Shown here piece after piece: positions 1-8,860 of a stretch of DNA of 10,074 bases. This DNA is from Sphingomonas sp. (GTDB taxonomy: Bacteria; Pseudomonadota; Alphaproteobacteria; Sphingomonadales; Sphingomonadaceae). Under the pieces are notes generated by a model. The model was not told where the DNA came from. It saw only the letters and a list, made by a program, of their open reading frames with translations, and made no database searches. The translations under genes and the position numbers were made by a program. The stretch covers positions 1 through 10,074 of the forward strand of contig JASLBO010000347.1 in assembly GCA_030146605.1 (NCBI GenBank), given 5' to 3'. Position 1 is the first letter of the stretch; every line of letters begins with the position of its first letter.

Positions 1-185
1 GCCCGCGCGAGATGGCGGTGCTCCACGAGCTCGCTGCCGGCCGCTCGAACAAGGAGATCGCCGCACGGCTCCACATCTCGCCCCATACCGTCAAGACGCA
101 CGTCGCGCGGCTGTTCGAGAAGCTCGGCGCCCGCCGCCGCACCGACGCGATTGCGCGCGCCCGCGAACTCGGGCTGCTGCCATGA
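1..185 (+). CDS. LuxR-family transcriptional regulator, C-terminal end (5' truncated by window)
   Basis: Only the last 60 codons are present; the first whole codon is at position 3 and the TGA is at 183-185. They encode a LuxR/GerE-type DNA-binding domain. The opening PREMAVL matches the family's usual (L)(T/S)PRE.EVL start, followed by the helix-turn-helix stretch SNKEIAARLHISPHTVKTHV and the dimerisation-helix segment LFEKLGARRRTDA. The final ARARELGLLP resembles the end of large MalT/LAL-type LuxR regulators, which carry an N-terminal ATPase and TPR-like region. The sensor or receiver part lies outside the window, so the signal and targets cannot be told, and a NarL-type response regulator is not excluded. 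It ends 106 nt before the next gene, which may or may not be a target. The domain call is secure; the subfamily is inference. Confidence 0.9.
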   Translation, partial: PREMAVLHELAAGRSNKEIAARLHISPHTVKTHVARLFEKLGARRRTDAIARARELGLLP

Positions 186-291
186 CCGGCCCGCATTTTT
201 CGGGCGAGAACGCGCAAATCACTCTTTCGGGCGATTGCCGCCCCGCCCCGGGCCCGCTCCATTCGAGCGGTACTTTTGCGGGAGGACATCC

Positions 292-840
292 ATGTTTCGC
301 ACGATCCTGAACTACGGCTCGCTGGCCGGGCTGCTCATCGGCATCCCCACCTTCGCGATCTTCGTGCTCCTCGCCGAGAATCACCCCGCAGGCGCCTGGG
401 GCATGGCACTCGGCTATTCGATCATGCTTCTCGGCCTGAGCATGGTGTTTCTCGCGATCAAGCGGCGGCGCGATGAACTCGGCGGCGTGATCGGCTTCTG
501 GCCCGCTTTGGGCACGGGGCTGGCGATCAGCCTCGTCGCCAGCATCTTCTACGTCGTCGCGTGGGAGACGGCGATGGCAGTGACGAACGCGGACTATATC
601 GGCGACTATATCGAGTCGGCGATCGCCGAGAAGCGCGCCCGAGGCGCCGGTGCCGCCGAAATCGCGCAATTCTCGGCCGAGATGGCGCGGTTCAAGCTGC
701 AATATGCCAACCCGCTGTTCCGTGTGCCGATCACGCTGACCGAAATCCTGCCGGTGGGCATTCTGGTGTCGCTGGTTTCGGCCGGACTGCTCCGCAACCC
801 GCGCTTCCTGCCGGCGCGGCCGCCAGCACGGCCGGCGTGA
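292..840 (+). CDS. DUF4199-like small integral membrane protein
   Basis: A 182-residue protein with four predicted membrane helices at about residues 8-28, 37-55, 71-92 and 146-166. A positively charged loop KRRRDE (57-62) lies between helices 2 and 3. A roughly 50-residue mostly polar segment (95-142, with EKRARGAGAAE) separates helices 3 and 4. This layout, the N-terminal helix start and the conserved-looking GFWPALGTGL after helix 2 fit the DUF4199 family, common in Bacteroidetes and sphingomonads and without known function. The start at 292 is chosen because a strong Shine-Dalgarno GGAGGA (281-286) sits 5 nt upstream; an earlier in-frame ATG at 151 would overlap the LuxR gene and lacks such a site. 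It is convergent with the minus-strand gene ending at 865, with only 24 nt between the two stops and no terminator visible there. The C-terminus is Pro/Arg/Ala rich. Confidence 0.75.
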   Translation: MFRTILNYGSLAGLLIGIPTFAIFVLLAENHPAGAWGMALGYSIMLLGLSMVFLAIKRRRDELGGVIGFWPALGTGLAISLVASIFYVVAWETAMAVTNADYIGDYIESAIAEKRARGAGAAEIAQFSAEMARFKLQYANPLFRVPITLTEILPVGILVSLVSAGLLRNPRFLPARPPARPA

Positions 841-864
841 CCCATCGGCCCAGGCGGCGCGGCG

Positions 865-1152
865 TCAGCCGAGCCGCTTGCGGTTGGCCTTCACCTTGCG
901 GCTGTAGTGACGCAGCACCTTGCGCGTGCCGGCCAGCGGATCGCTGCCCATCCGGCCGCTGACCAGCGCCGCCTGAAGCTCGAGCGCCGCCTGCATCTTT
1001 TCGGAGACCATCAGCCGCGCCTCTTCGGCCATGTCGACGCCGCCGGTGGCCATCCGGGCAGTCCGCAGCCCGATCACCGCCGACGCCTCCATGCCCAATG
1101 TCCAGGCGTCGATGCCTGCGCTGGTCCAGCCGCCATATGCCCATTTGTACAT
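865..1152 (-). CDS. Small conserved-looking hypothetical protein, 95 aa
   Basis: A 95-residue protein with no family I can name securely. Residues 1-40 (MYKWAYGGWTSAGIDAW...) are aromatic at the N-terminus and then helical. Residues 41-66 form an amphipathic helix (EEARLMVSEKMQAALELQ). The last 20 residues are strongly basic, with RKV, RHYSRKVKANRKRL. The helix with its SEKM pattern recalls phasin-like or granule-associated small proteins, and I believe similar short proteins occur in sphingomonads, but that is memory and not proof. The start at 1152 is chosen over an upstream in-frame ATG at 1191 because AAGGGG precedes it by a few bases and the peptide MYKW is a natural-looking start. It is on the same strand as ctaD but lies beyond the ctaD terminator, so it probably has its own promoter in the 138-nt gap. 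Confidence 0.65.
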   Translation of the reverse strand: MYKWAYGGWTSAGIDAWTLGMEASAVIGLRTARMATGGVDMAEEARLMVSEKMQAALELQAALVSGRMGSDPLAGTRKVLRHYSRKVKANRKRLG

Positions 1153-1232
1153 GATCGCCCCTTTGCACGCGCCGCGAACCAAGTCGCGCACATCTTCAAC
1201 GAACCTGCGTCGCGCTCGGGCCCGTCCCCGCC

Positions 1233-1264
1233 AAACGAAACGCCCCGGAGTTTCCCCCGGGGCG
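1233..1264 (-). terminator. Rho-independent terminator of coxB-ctaD
   Basis: Read on the minus strand, an 8-bp all-GC stem CGCCCCGG / CCGGGGCG (1264-1257 with 1248-1241) encloses an 8-nt loop (GGGAAACT) and is followed by TTTCGTTT (1240-1233). It begins 27 nt after the ctaD stop codon, the expected place for an intrinsic terminator. The run of T appears only on the minus-strand side, so it is directional for the cox genes. It implies that the transcription unit stops after ctaD. Confidence 0.85.
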
Positions 1265-1290
1265 CTTGCGTCCGCCTTGCGGCAGGTGGC

Positions 1291-4132
<2,842 letters not shown>

Positions 4133-4196
4133 CGTTTATTTTCACCCTGTTCGCGTGGCTGCGCCGTCGGCAAGAAGGAAAAGGAACCAGTCAGCG

Positions 4197-4224
4197 CCTA
4201 TACGCGGCTCAAGCCCATTCTCAA
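4197..4224 (-). promoter_or_regulatory. Candidate promoter for coxB-ctaD
   Basis: In the 170-bp divergent region 4133-4302, the minus strand carries TTGAGA (4224-4219) and TATAGG (4202-4197) spaced by 16 bp. This is a reasonable -35/-10 pair for a housekeeping sigma factor and would give a leader of roughly 55-60 nt before the coxB ATG. On the plus strand a weaker TTGCGG (4242-4247) and TTAAGA (4264-4269), also 16 bp apart, could serve pyrE, although its start codon would follow closely. Both are by eye only. I see no clear operator or riboswitch in the region. Confidence 0.3.
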
Positions 4225-4288
4225 CCCTTTTTGCATGGCCGTTGCGGTCGCTGTGTGCCCCCCTTAAGAGTCGCGCGGCCTGGAGCAG

Positions 4289-4294
4289 AAGGAG
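4289..4294 (+). promoter_or_regulatory. Ribosome binding site that fixes the pyrE start
   Basis: AAGGAG stands 8 nt before the TTG at 4303, the ideal spacing. The alternative in-frame GTG at 4294 overlaps this site, and the in-frame ATG at 4231 lies upstream of it. It therefore points to TTG 4303 as the real initiation codon. Confidence 0.75.
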
Positions 4295-4302
4295 TGCATG
4301 CG

Positions 4303-4887
4303 TTGACCCGAGACGAGATTCTGGAGGAGTTCCGCGCCGCGGACGCACTGCTCGCGGGTCATTTCATCCTCTCGTCGGGGCTCAGGAGTTCGCGTTATCT
4401 CCAATGCGCGCGCGTGCTGATGGATCCGGCGCGGGGCAGTCGGCTCGCCGAGGCGCTCGCCGCGCAGATCCCGGCCAATCTGCGCGGGCAGATCTCGGCA
4501 GTGGTGTCGCCGGCGATGGGCGGGGTGATCGCCGGGCACGAAATGGCGCGCGCTCTGGGGGTCGAGGCGATGTTCGTCGAACGCCCGACCGGCAGCTTCG
4601 AGTTGCGCCGCGGATTTCGCCTCCAGCCGGGCCAGAAGGTGCTGATGATGGAGGATGTCGTCACCACCGGGCTGTCGTCGCGCGAAGCGATCGAGGCGAT
4701 CGAGGAAGCCGGCGGGCAAGTGATCGCGATGGCGGCCCTGGTCGATCGCTCGGGGGGCAAGGCCAGGTTCGACGTGCCGTTCTTCTCGCTGCTTCAGCTC
4801 GACGTTCCCGCGTACGCGCCCGACGCGCTGCCGCCCGAGCTCGCCGCGATTCCCGCGGTCAAGCCCGGGAGCCGCGCGGCGACATGA
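4303..4887 (+). CDS. pyrE: Orotate phosphoribosyltransferase
   Basis: A 194-residue cytosolic enzyme that joins orotate and PRPP to give orotidine monophosphate in de novo pyrimidine synthesis. The PRPP-binding loop is clear at 113-125 ([13 protein letters not shown]), and the N-terminal [10 protein letters not shown] (20-29) and [12 protein letters not shown] (69-80) fit the family. The mobile catalytic segment is [15 protein letters not shown] (91-105) instead of the RKE.K.HG loop of the E. coli type, which places it with the Thermus/alphaproteobacterial branch (TIGR01367-like). A non-standard TTG start is chosen on the strength of AAGGAG 8 nt upstream; the protein then begins [10 protein letters not shown], as homologues do. 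Longer readings (GTG 4294, ATG 4231) would add an unlikely Cys/Pro-rich leader. It heads the plus-strand run, divergent from coxB, and its stop overlaps the pdxJ start by 4 nt (ATGA). Confidence 0.95.
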   Translation: MTRDEILEEFRAADALLAGHFILSSGLRSSRYLQCARVLMDPARGSRLAEALAAQIPANLRGQISAVVSPAMGGVIAGHEMARALGVEAMFVERPTGSFELRRGFRLQPGQKVLMMEDVVTTGLSSREAIEAIEEAGGQVIAMAALVDRSGGKARFDVPFFSLLQLDVPAYAPDALPPELAAIPAVKPGSRAAT

Positions 4888-5612
4888 GCGGCAAGCTCCG
4901 CCTCGGCGTCAACATCGACCATGTCGCGACCGTGCGGAACGCGCGCGGCTCGGGCTATCCCGATCCGGTGCGCGCCGCCCTGCTCGCCGCCGAGGCGGGC
5001 GCCGACGGCATCACCGCGCATCTGCGCGAAGACCGGCGCCACATCACCGACGACGACATCGCCCGGCTCGTCGCCGAGCTGACCGTCCCGCTCAATCTCG
5101 AAATGGCCGCGACCGACGAGATGCTCGCGATCGCGCTGCGCCACCGTCCGCACGCAGTGTGCATCGTCCCCGAAAAGCGCGAGGAGCGCACCACCGAGGG
5201 CGGACTCGACGCCGCCGGCCAGCACAACCATCTCGCGCCGATGGTGTCGAAGCTGCTCGACGCCGGCTGCCGCGTGTCGCTGTTCATCGAGCCCGACGAG
5301 CGCCAGATCGACGCGGCGTTGCGCCTGCGCGCGCCGGTGATCGAGTTGCACACCGGCCGTTATTGCGAGCTGGCGGAGGAGGCGCGCGCCGACGAACTGC
5401 GCCGCATCGCCGACGCCGCCGCCCTCGCGGTCAAGGCGGGGCTCGAACCGCATGCCGGGCACGGCCTGACCTTCGACAATGTCGTGCCGATCGCGGCGAT
5501 CCCGCAGGTGATGGAGCTCAACATCGGCCATTTCCTGATCGGCGAGGCGATCTTCGACGGGCTCGCGCCGGTAGTCCGGCGGATGCGGGACCTGATGGAT
5601 TCGGCACGTTGA
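4884..5612 (+). CDS. pdxJ: Pyridoxine 5'-phosphate synthase
   Basis: A 242-residue cytosolic TIM-barrel enzyme that condenses 1-deoxy-D-xylulose 5-phosphate with 3-amino-2-oxopropyl phosphate to form pyridoxine 5'-phosphate, the last ring-closing step of the DXP-dependent vitamin B6 pathway. The family signatures are all present: [15 protein letters not shown] (8-22, with D12/H13), the active-site [10 protein letters not shown] (45-54), NLEMA with E73, [13 protein letters not shown] (95-107), IELHTG with E154, and EPHAGHGLT with H193. Length is as usual. The ATG overlaps the pyrE stop as ATGA, so the two are surely translated from one message. After its stop comes the inverted-repeat element at 5626-5757 and then acpS. 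In many alphaproteobacteria pdxJ and acpS are adjacent, so the element looks like an insertion into an old operon joint. Confidence 0.97.
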   Translation: MSGKLRLGVNIDHVATVRNARGSGYPDPVRAALLAAEAGADGITAHLREDRRHITDDDIARLVAELTVPLNLEMAATDEMLAIALRHRPHAVCIVPEKREERTTEGGLDAAGQHNHLAPMVSKLLDAGCRVSLFIEPDERQIDAALRLRAPVIELHTGRYCELAEEARADELRRIADAAALAVKAGLEPHAGHGLTFDNVVPIAAIPQVMELNIGHFLIGEAIFDGLAPVVRRMRDLMDSAR

Positions 5613-5625
5613 GCGCGGCGCTTCG

Positions 5626-5757
5626 ATCCTCCCCGGCACGGGGAGGGGGACCAGCCGCAGGCTGGTGGAGGGGGCTCTCCACCAGCGACACCCCTTGTGG
5701 CACGCCCCCTCCACCACCGCCTCCGGCGGTGGTCCCCCTCCCCGTTCCGGGGAGGAT
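5626..5757. repeat. 132-bp composite inverted-repeat element between pdxJ and acpS
   Basis: Left arm 5626-5675 and right arm 5704-5757 are near-perfect reverse complements, both running from ATCCTCCCCGG to GGTGGAGGGGGC, around a 28-nt spacer. Each arm is itself two hairpins. Left: CCTCCCCG/CGGGGAGG (5628-5635 with 5639-5646) and ACCAGCC/GGCTGGT (5650-5656 with 5660-5666). Right: ACCACCGCC/GGCGGTGGT (5713-5721 with 5725-5733) and CCTCCCCG/CGGGGAGG (5737-5744 with 5748-5755). The DNA or RNA can thus fold as four small hairpins or one long cruciform. It has no coding capacity of its own and no transposase; it resembles a REP/MITE-like non-autonomous repeat. I recall similar GC-rich elements scattered through sphingomonad genomes, but its copy number cannot be judged from one window. 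Confidence 0.9.
5749..5755 (+). promoter_or_regulatory. acpS ribosome binding site supplied by the repeat element
   Basis: GGGGAGG, the 3' strand of the terminal hairpin in the right arm of the repeat, lies 5 nt before the acpS ATG at 5761. It is the only good Shine-Dalgarno sequence there. In RNA it would be paired with CCTCCCC at 5737-5743 or, in the long fold, with the left-arm CCTCCCC at 5628-5634. Confidence 0.75.
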
Positions 5758-5760
5758 TGC

Positions 5761-6174
5761 ATGATCCTCGGCATCGGCTCCGACCTCTGCAACATCGAGC
5801 GGATACAGTCCTCGCTCGACCGCTTCGGCGCGCGCTTTGAGCAGCGCGTCTTCACCGATGCCGAAATCGCGAAAGCCGATCGCCGCCCGCACAACCGCGC
5901 CGCGACGCTCGCCAAGCGCTTTGCCGCCAAGGAGGCTTATTCCAAGGCCGTCGGAACCGGGTTCAAGCAGGGGGTGTTCCTCAAGGACATCGGTGTCGTC
6001 AATGCGCCTTCGGGTGCGCCGACGCTGGCGCTGACCGGCGGGGCGAAGGCGAGGCTTGACGCCCTTACTCCCGACGGCCACGTCGCGAAGGTGCATCTCA
6101 CGCTGACCGACGATCATCCCTGGGCGTTCGCTTGTGTGATGATCGAGGCAATCGCGGTCGGGAAGGACGATTGA
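5761..6174 (+). CDS. acpS: Holo-[acyl-carrier-protein] synthase
   Basis: A 137-residue small trimeric-type phosphopantetheinyl transferase that moves 4'-phosphopantetheine from coenzyme A to the serine of acyl carrier protein, switching on fatty acid synthesis. The start [15 protein letters not shown] is the classic AcpS N-terminus, with D8 a Mg2+ ligand. The second signature [17 protein letters not shown] (51-67) contains the metal ligand E58. The tail has [19 protein letters not shown], the usual last strands (family LSISH/D...A.A.V). An in-frame extension upstream to 5665 exists but only reads through the repeat and is not believable. The Shine-Dalgarno comes from the repeat end. Its stop overlaps the lepB start (TGATG), so the two are coupled. 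The gene appears intact. Confidence 0.96.
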   Translation: MILGIGSDLCNIERIQSSLDRFGARFEQRVFTDAEIAKADRRPHNRAATLAKRFAAKEAYSKAVGTGFKQGVFLKDIGVVNAPSGAPTLALTGGAKARLDALTPDGHVAKVHLTLTDDHPWAFACVMIEAIAVGKDD

Positions 6175-7055
6175 TGGCCATGGCCGCGGACGAGTTGGCG
6201 TTGACGCACGAAGACGATTTCGAAGAGCAGGACAAGGGCACGCGGCGGGGCACCGACTGGTGGGCGGAGCTGCGCGGCATCTTCTGGCTGATCCTCGCGG
6301 TGCTCGGCTTCCACAGCCTCGTCGCCAAGCCTTTCTACATCCCGTCCGAATCGATGATGCCGGGCCTGCTGGTCGGCGACCGGCTGGTCGTCACCAAATA
6401 TCCCTATGGCTACAGCTTCGTCACCCCGACCTTCCATCTGCTGCCGTCCTTTCCCGGGCGGCTGTTCGGAAGCCTGCCGCAGCGCGGCGACGTGGTGATC
6501 GTCACCCCGCCGGGGACCAAGACCGACTATATCAAGCGCGTGATCGGCCTGCCCGGCGACACGATCGCGGTGCGCGAGGGCGTGGTCTGGCTAAACGGCA
6601 AGCCGATCCCGCGCCGCGCCGCGGGCACGCACGACATCCCCGTCGATACCAATACGCGCTGCGACGCCGATCACTATCGCGACCGGCTCGTCCGTGGCGC
6701 CGACGGCAAGGCGGTGTGCCGGCTGCCGATCTTTCGCGAAACCCTGCCCGAGGGCCGCTCCTACGAGACCGTCGATCTCGGCTGGAGCCCGGGCGACAAT
6801 TATCCCGAGATCCGCGTACCCCAGGGCCGCGTATTCCTGATGGGCGACAATCGCGACAATAGCGCCGACAGCCGCTTCACCGTCGCGCAGAACGGGCTCG
6901 GCGGGCCGGTGCCGTGGGAGAATATCGGGGGGCGCGCCGAGTTCCTCACTTTCTCGCTCGACGGCAGCGCCAGCTGGAACCCGTTGAGCTGGCCCGCATC
7001 CTTCCGCGGGGGCCGCGCCGGAACTTCGCTCCATCCGACCCAGGAGACCCGATGA
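6174..7055 (+). CDS. lepB: Signal peptidase I
   Basis: A 293-residue inner-membrane serine protease (S26) that cleaves signal peptides from exported proteins on the periplasmic side. An acidic cytoplasmic N-terminus (1-28) is followed by one membrane helix at about 35-52. The catalytic dyad is S60 in FYIPSESMMPGL and K121 in TDYIKRVIGLPGD. Box E is visible as FLMGDNRDNSADSR (221-234). An insert at about 150-205 between the Lys box and box E carries C163 and C182, which could form a periplasmic disulfide; that is inference. The start at 6174 is favoured because GGAAGGA (6161-6167) lies 6 nt upstream and the ATG shares one base with the acpS stop; ATG 6180 is the alternative. In many alphaproteobacteria lepB is followed by rnc and era, but here an AI-2E-family gene follows directly with a 4-nt overlap. 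Confidence 0.96.
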   Translation: MAMAADELALTHEDDFEEQDKGTRRGTDWWAELRGIFWLILAVLGFHSLVAKPFYIPSESMMPGLLVGDRLVVTKYPYGYSFVTPTFHLLPSFPGRLFGSLPQRGDVVIVTPPGTKTDYIKRVIGLPGDTIAVREGVVWLNGKPIPRRAAGTHDIPVDTNTRCDADHYRDRLVRGADGKAVCRLPIFRETLPEGRSYETVDLGWSPGDNYPEIRVPQGRVFLMGDNRDNSADSRFTVAQNGLGGPVPWENIGGRAEFLTFSLDGSASWNPLSWPASFRGGRAGTSLHPTQETR

Positions 7056-8221
7056 CCGCCGACACCCCCGAGAGCGAAGGCGTTGGGGTCGTTCACCAGC
7101 CTGGGCCCAACGAGCTGCGCGATCCGATCGTCCGCGCCGAGCTGAAGCGCGCCACGGTCTGGTTCGGGCTGGCGATCGCCACCGCTCTGGTCGTGCTGCT
7201 GATCCAGCCACTGCTGATCATCTTCGCCGGGCTCGTTTTCGCGTCGATGCTCGACGGCGGGGTGCGGCTGCTCGGCCGGGTCCTGCCGATCCCGCGCGGG
7301 CTGCGGCTGCTGCTCGTCGTATTGTTCGTGATCGGCTTCATCGGCAGCGTCTTCTATCTGACCGGCGTCCAGATCGCGCTTCAGGCCGAACAGCTCCGCA
7401 CGACGCTCGAGGTGCAGGGCAACCGGGTCGTCGAATGGATTTCGAGCCTCGGCCTGATGCCCGGCCGCGCCGACCTGACCGGCATGGCGCAGCAGGCGCT
7501 GGGCTCGATCGGGCGGCTGACCTCGGCGGTGGGATCGGTGCTCGGCGCCGGGGCCAGCCTGTTGATGGTGATGTCGATCGGGCTGTTCGTCGCGATGGAC
7601 CCGCGCATCTATGAGCGCGGGCTGCAATGGATGGTCCCGGTCGGCGCGCGCGACGATTTTGCGGTGACGATCGCCCGGATGGCGCGGATGCTGCGCGTGC
7701 TGCTCGCCGGCCGGCTGCTCGGCATGGTGTTCGAAGGCATGCTGACCTTCATCCTGCTGTGGATGGCGGGGGTGCCGATGGCGCTGCTGCTCGGCATCAT
7801 CACCGGCATCCTCGCCTTCATTCCCAATATCGGCGCGTTCGTCAGCGGGGTGCTGATGGTCTCGGTCGGCTTCAGCGCCGGGCAGGACCAGGGCCTGTGG
7901 GCGATCGCAATCTATCTCGGCGTCCAGACCTTCGACGGCTATGTGCTGATCCCGCTGGTCGCCAAGCGCACCGTCGATCTGCCGCCTGCGCTCACGCTCT
8001 CGGCGCAGATCCTCGCCAGCACCTTGTTCGGCGTGATGGGGCTGGCACTCGCCGACCCGATCGTCGCGATGATCAAGGTCGCGCTGGAGAGCGAGGCCGA
8101 GCGCGGCGCCAAGGCTCGCGACAATGAACCGCGCGGCTTCCACTGGCGCATCCGCCACCGCGATACCGTTGCCGGCTCGGCGACGATCGCGGAACCGCCG
8201 GGGCAGCCCTCGGTTAGCTGA
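7052..8221 (+). CDS. AI-2E family (PerM/TqsA-like) membrane transporter
   Basis: A 389-residue polytopic inner-membrane protein of the AI-2E transporter family (PF01594). Members include E. coli TqsA (autoinducer-2 export), YdiK and PerM, and some Na+/H+ antiporters. Helices lie at about 35-50, 52-66, 84-104 and 165-182, with a roughly 60-residue polar segment 106-164 before the fourth, then a cluster from 214 to 343. Family hallmarks are LLLGIITGILAFIPNIGAFV (245-264) and the block LIPLVAKRTVDLPPALTLSAQ (299-319). The C-terminal 40 residues are polar and probably cytoplasmic. The substrate cannot be told; the family name does not prove quorum-signal transport, and no luxS is nearby. The ATG overlaps the lepB stop (ATGA) with AGGAG 5 nt upstream (7042-7046). 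A long reading frame on the opposite strand is a codon-bias shadow. Confidence 0.92.
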   Translation: MTADTPESEGVGVVHQPGPNELRDPIVRAELKRATVWFGLAIATALVVLLIQPLLIIFAGLVFASMLDGGVRLLGRVLPIPRGLRLLLVVLFVIGFIGSVFYLTGVQIALQAEQLRTTLEVQGNRVVEWISSLGLMPGRADLTGMAQQALGSIGRLTSAVGSVLGAGASLLMVMSIGLFVAMDPRIYERGLQWMVPVGARDDFAVTIARMARMLRVLLAGRLLGMVFEGMLTFILLWMAGVPMALLLGIITGILAFIPNIGAFVSGVLMVSVGFSAGQDQGLWAIAIYLGVQTFDGYVLIPLVAKRTVDLPPALTLSAQILASTLFGVMGLALADPIVAMIKVALESEAERGAKARDNEPRGFHWRIRHRDTVAGSATIAEPPGQPSVS

Positions 8222-8236
8222 CCCAAGGGGAATGCC

Positions 8237-8860
8237 ATGCTGCTCCACGATTATTTCCGCTCGTCCGCGGCCTTTCGCGTCCGCATCGCGCTCAATCTGA
8301 AGGGCCTCGCCTACGAGCGCCGCGATGTGATGCTGCTCGACAACCAGCAGCGGAGCCCCGAGCATCTCGCGCTCAACCCGCAGGGCTTCGTCCCCGCGCT
8401 CGAAGTCGATGGCATGGTGCTGACCCAGAGCCTCGCGATCATCGACTGGCTCGATGCCCGCTACCCCGAGCCGCGGCTGATCCCCGCCGATCCCGATGCC
8501 CGCGCCGCCGCGCTCGCCCGCGCGCTGGTGATCGCCGCCGACGTGCACCCGCTCAACAATCTCCGCGTCATGCGGAAGCTCAAGGCGCTGGGGATCGACG
8601 ACGATGAAAGCGCCGAATGGACGCGCCACTGGATCACCCAAGGCTTTGCCGCGCTCGAGGCGATGGCCGGGGACGGCCCGTTCCTCGGCGGCGCGGCGCC
8701 TGATGTGGCCGATGTCTTCCTCGTCCCCCAGATGTTCAACGCCCGCCGCTTTGCCACCCCGCTCGACGCCTTTCCGAAGCTGCTGCGCGCCGACGCCGCC
8801 GCGCAGGCAATCGAAGCCTTCGCCGCCGCCTACCCGGATCGAGTGAAACCTGATGCGTGA
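8237..8860 (+). CDS. maiA: Maleylacetoacetate isomerase / zeta-class glutathione S-transferase
   Basis: A 207-residue cytosolic protein with the zeta GST layout. The N-terminal thioredoxin-like domain (1-80) has the zeta motif region FRSSAAFRVRIAL (7-19), the cis-Pro in GFVPALEVDG (P53) and the glutathione contact Q64-S65 (LTQSLAIIDWL). The all-helical C-terminal domain begins near residue 87, with HPLNNLRV as in other bacterial MaiA proteins. The enzyme uses glutathione to turn maleylacetoacetate into fumarylacetoacetate in tyrosine/homogentisate breakdown. The Cys of the eukaryotic SSCS motif is Ala here, as in a number of bacterial homologues, so S9/S10 would provide the glutathione-activating hydroxyl. 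No hmgA or fahA is adjacent, so another zeta-GST substrate is possible. AAGGGG (8225-8230) lies 6 nt before the ATG; it follows the transporter gene by 15 nt and its stop is overlapped by the next frame. Confidence 0.92.
   Translation: MLLHDYFRSSAAFRVRIALNLKGLAYERRDVMLLDNQQRSPEHLALNPQGFVPALEVDGMVLTQSLAIIDWLDARYPEPRLIPADPDARAAALARALVIAADVHPLNNLRVMRKLKALGIDDDESAEWTRHWITQGFAALEAMAGDGPFLGGAAPDVADVFLVPQMFNARRFATPLDAFPKLLRADAAAQAIEAFAAAYPDRVKPDA

Noticed and set aside
189..205. Stem-loop GCCCG...CGGGC after the LuxR gene as a terminator
   Set aside because: The stem is only 5 bp and the T run is in the loop, with none after the stem.
4231..4302. Upstream ATG (4231) or GTG (4294) start for pyrE
   Set aside because: The added residues are a Cys/Pro-rich leader unlike homologues; AAGGAG at 4289-4294 points to TTG 4303 and overlaps the GTG.
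5665..5760. N-terminal extension of AcpS reading through the repeat
   Set aside because: The extension encodes only repeat sequence rich in Pro and Gly, while AcpS proteins begin at MILGIGSDL, with a ribosome binding site just before it.
7052..8221. Quorum-sensing (AI-2) export role for the transporter
   Set aside because: The family name is historical and covers several activities; no luxS or lsr gene is nearby, so the substrate is left open.
6800..8641. 613-codon minus-strand reading frame across lepB, the transporter and maiA
   Set aside because: It is opposite three well-supported genes, has low-complexity charged composition and no recognisable domain.
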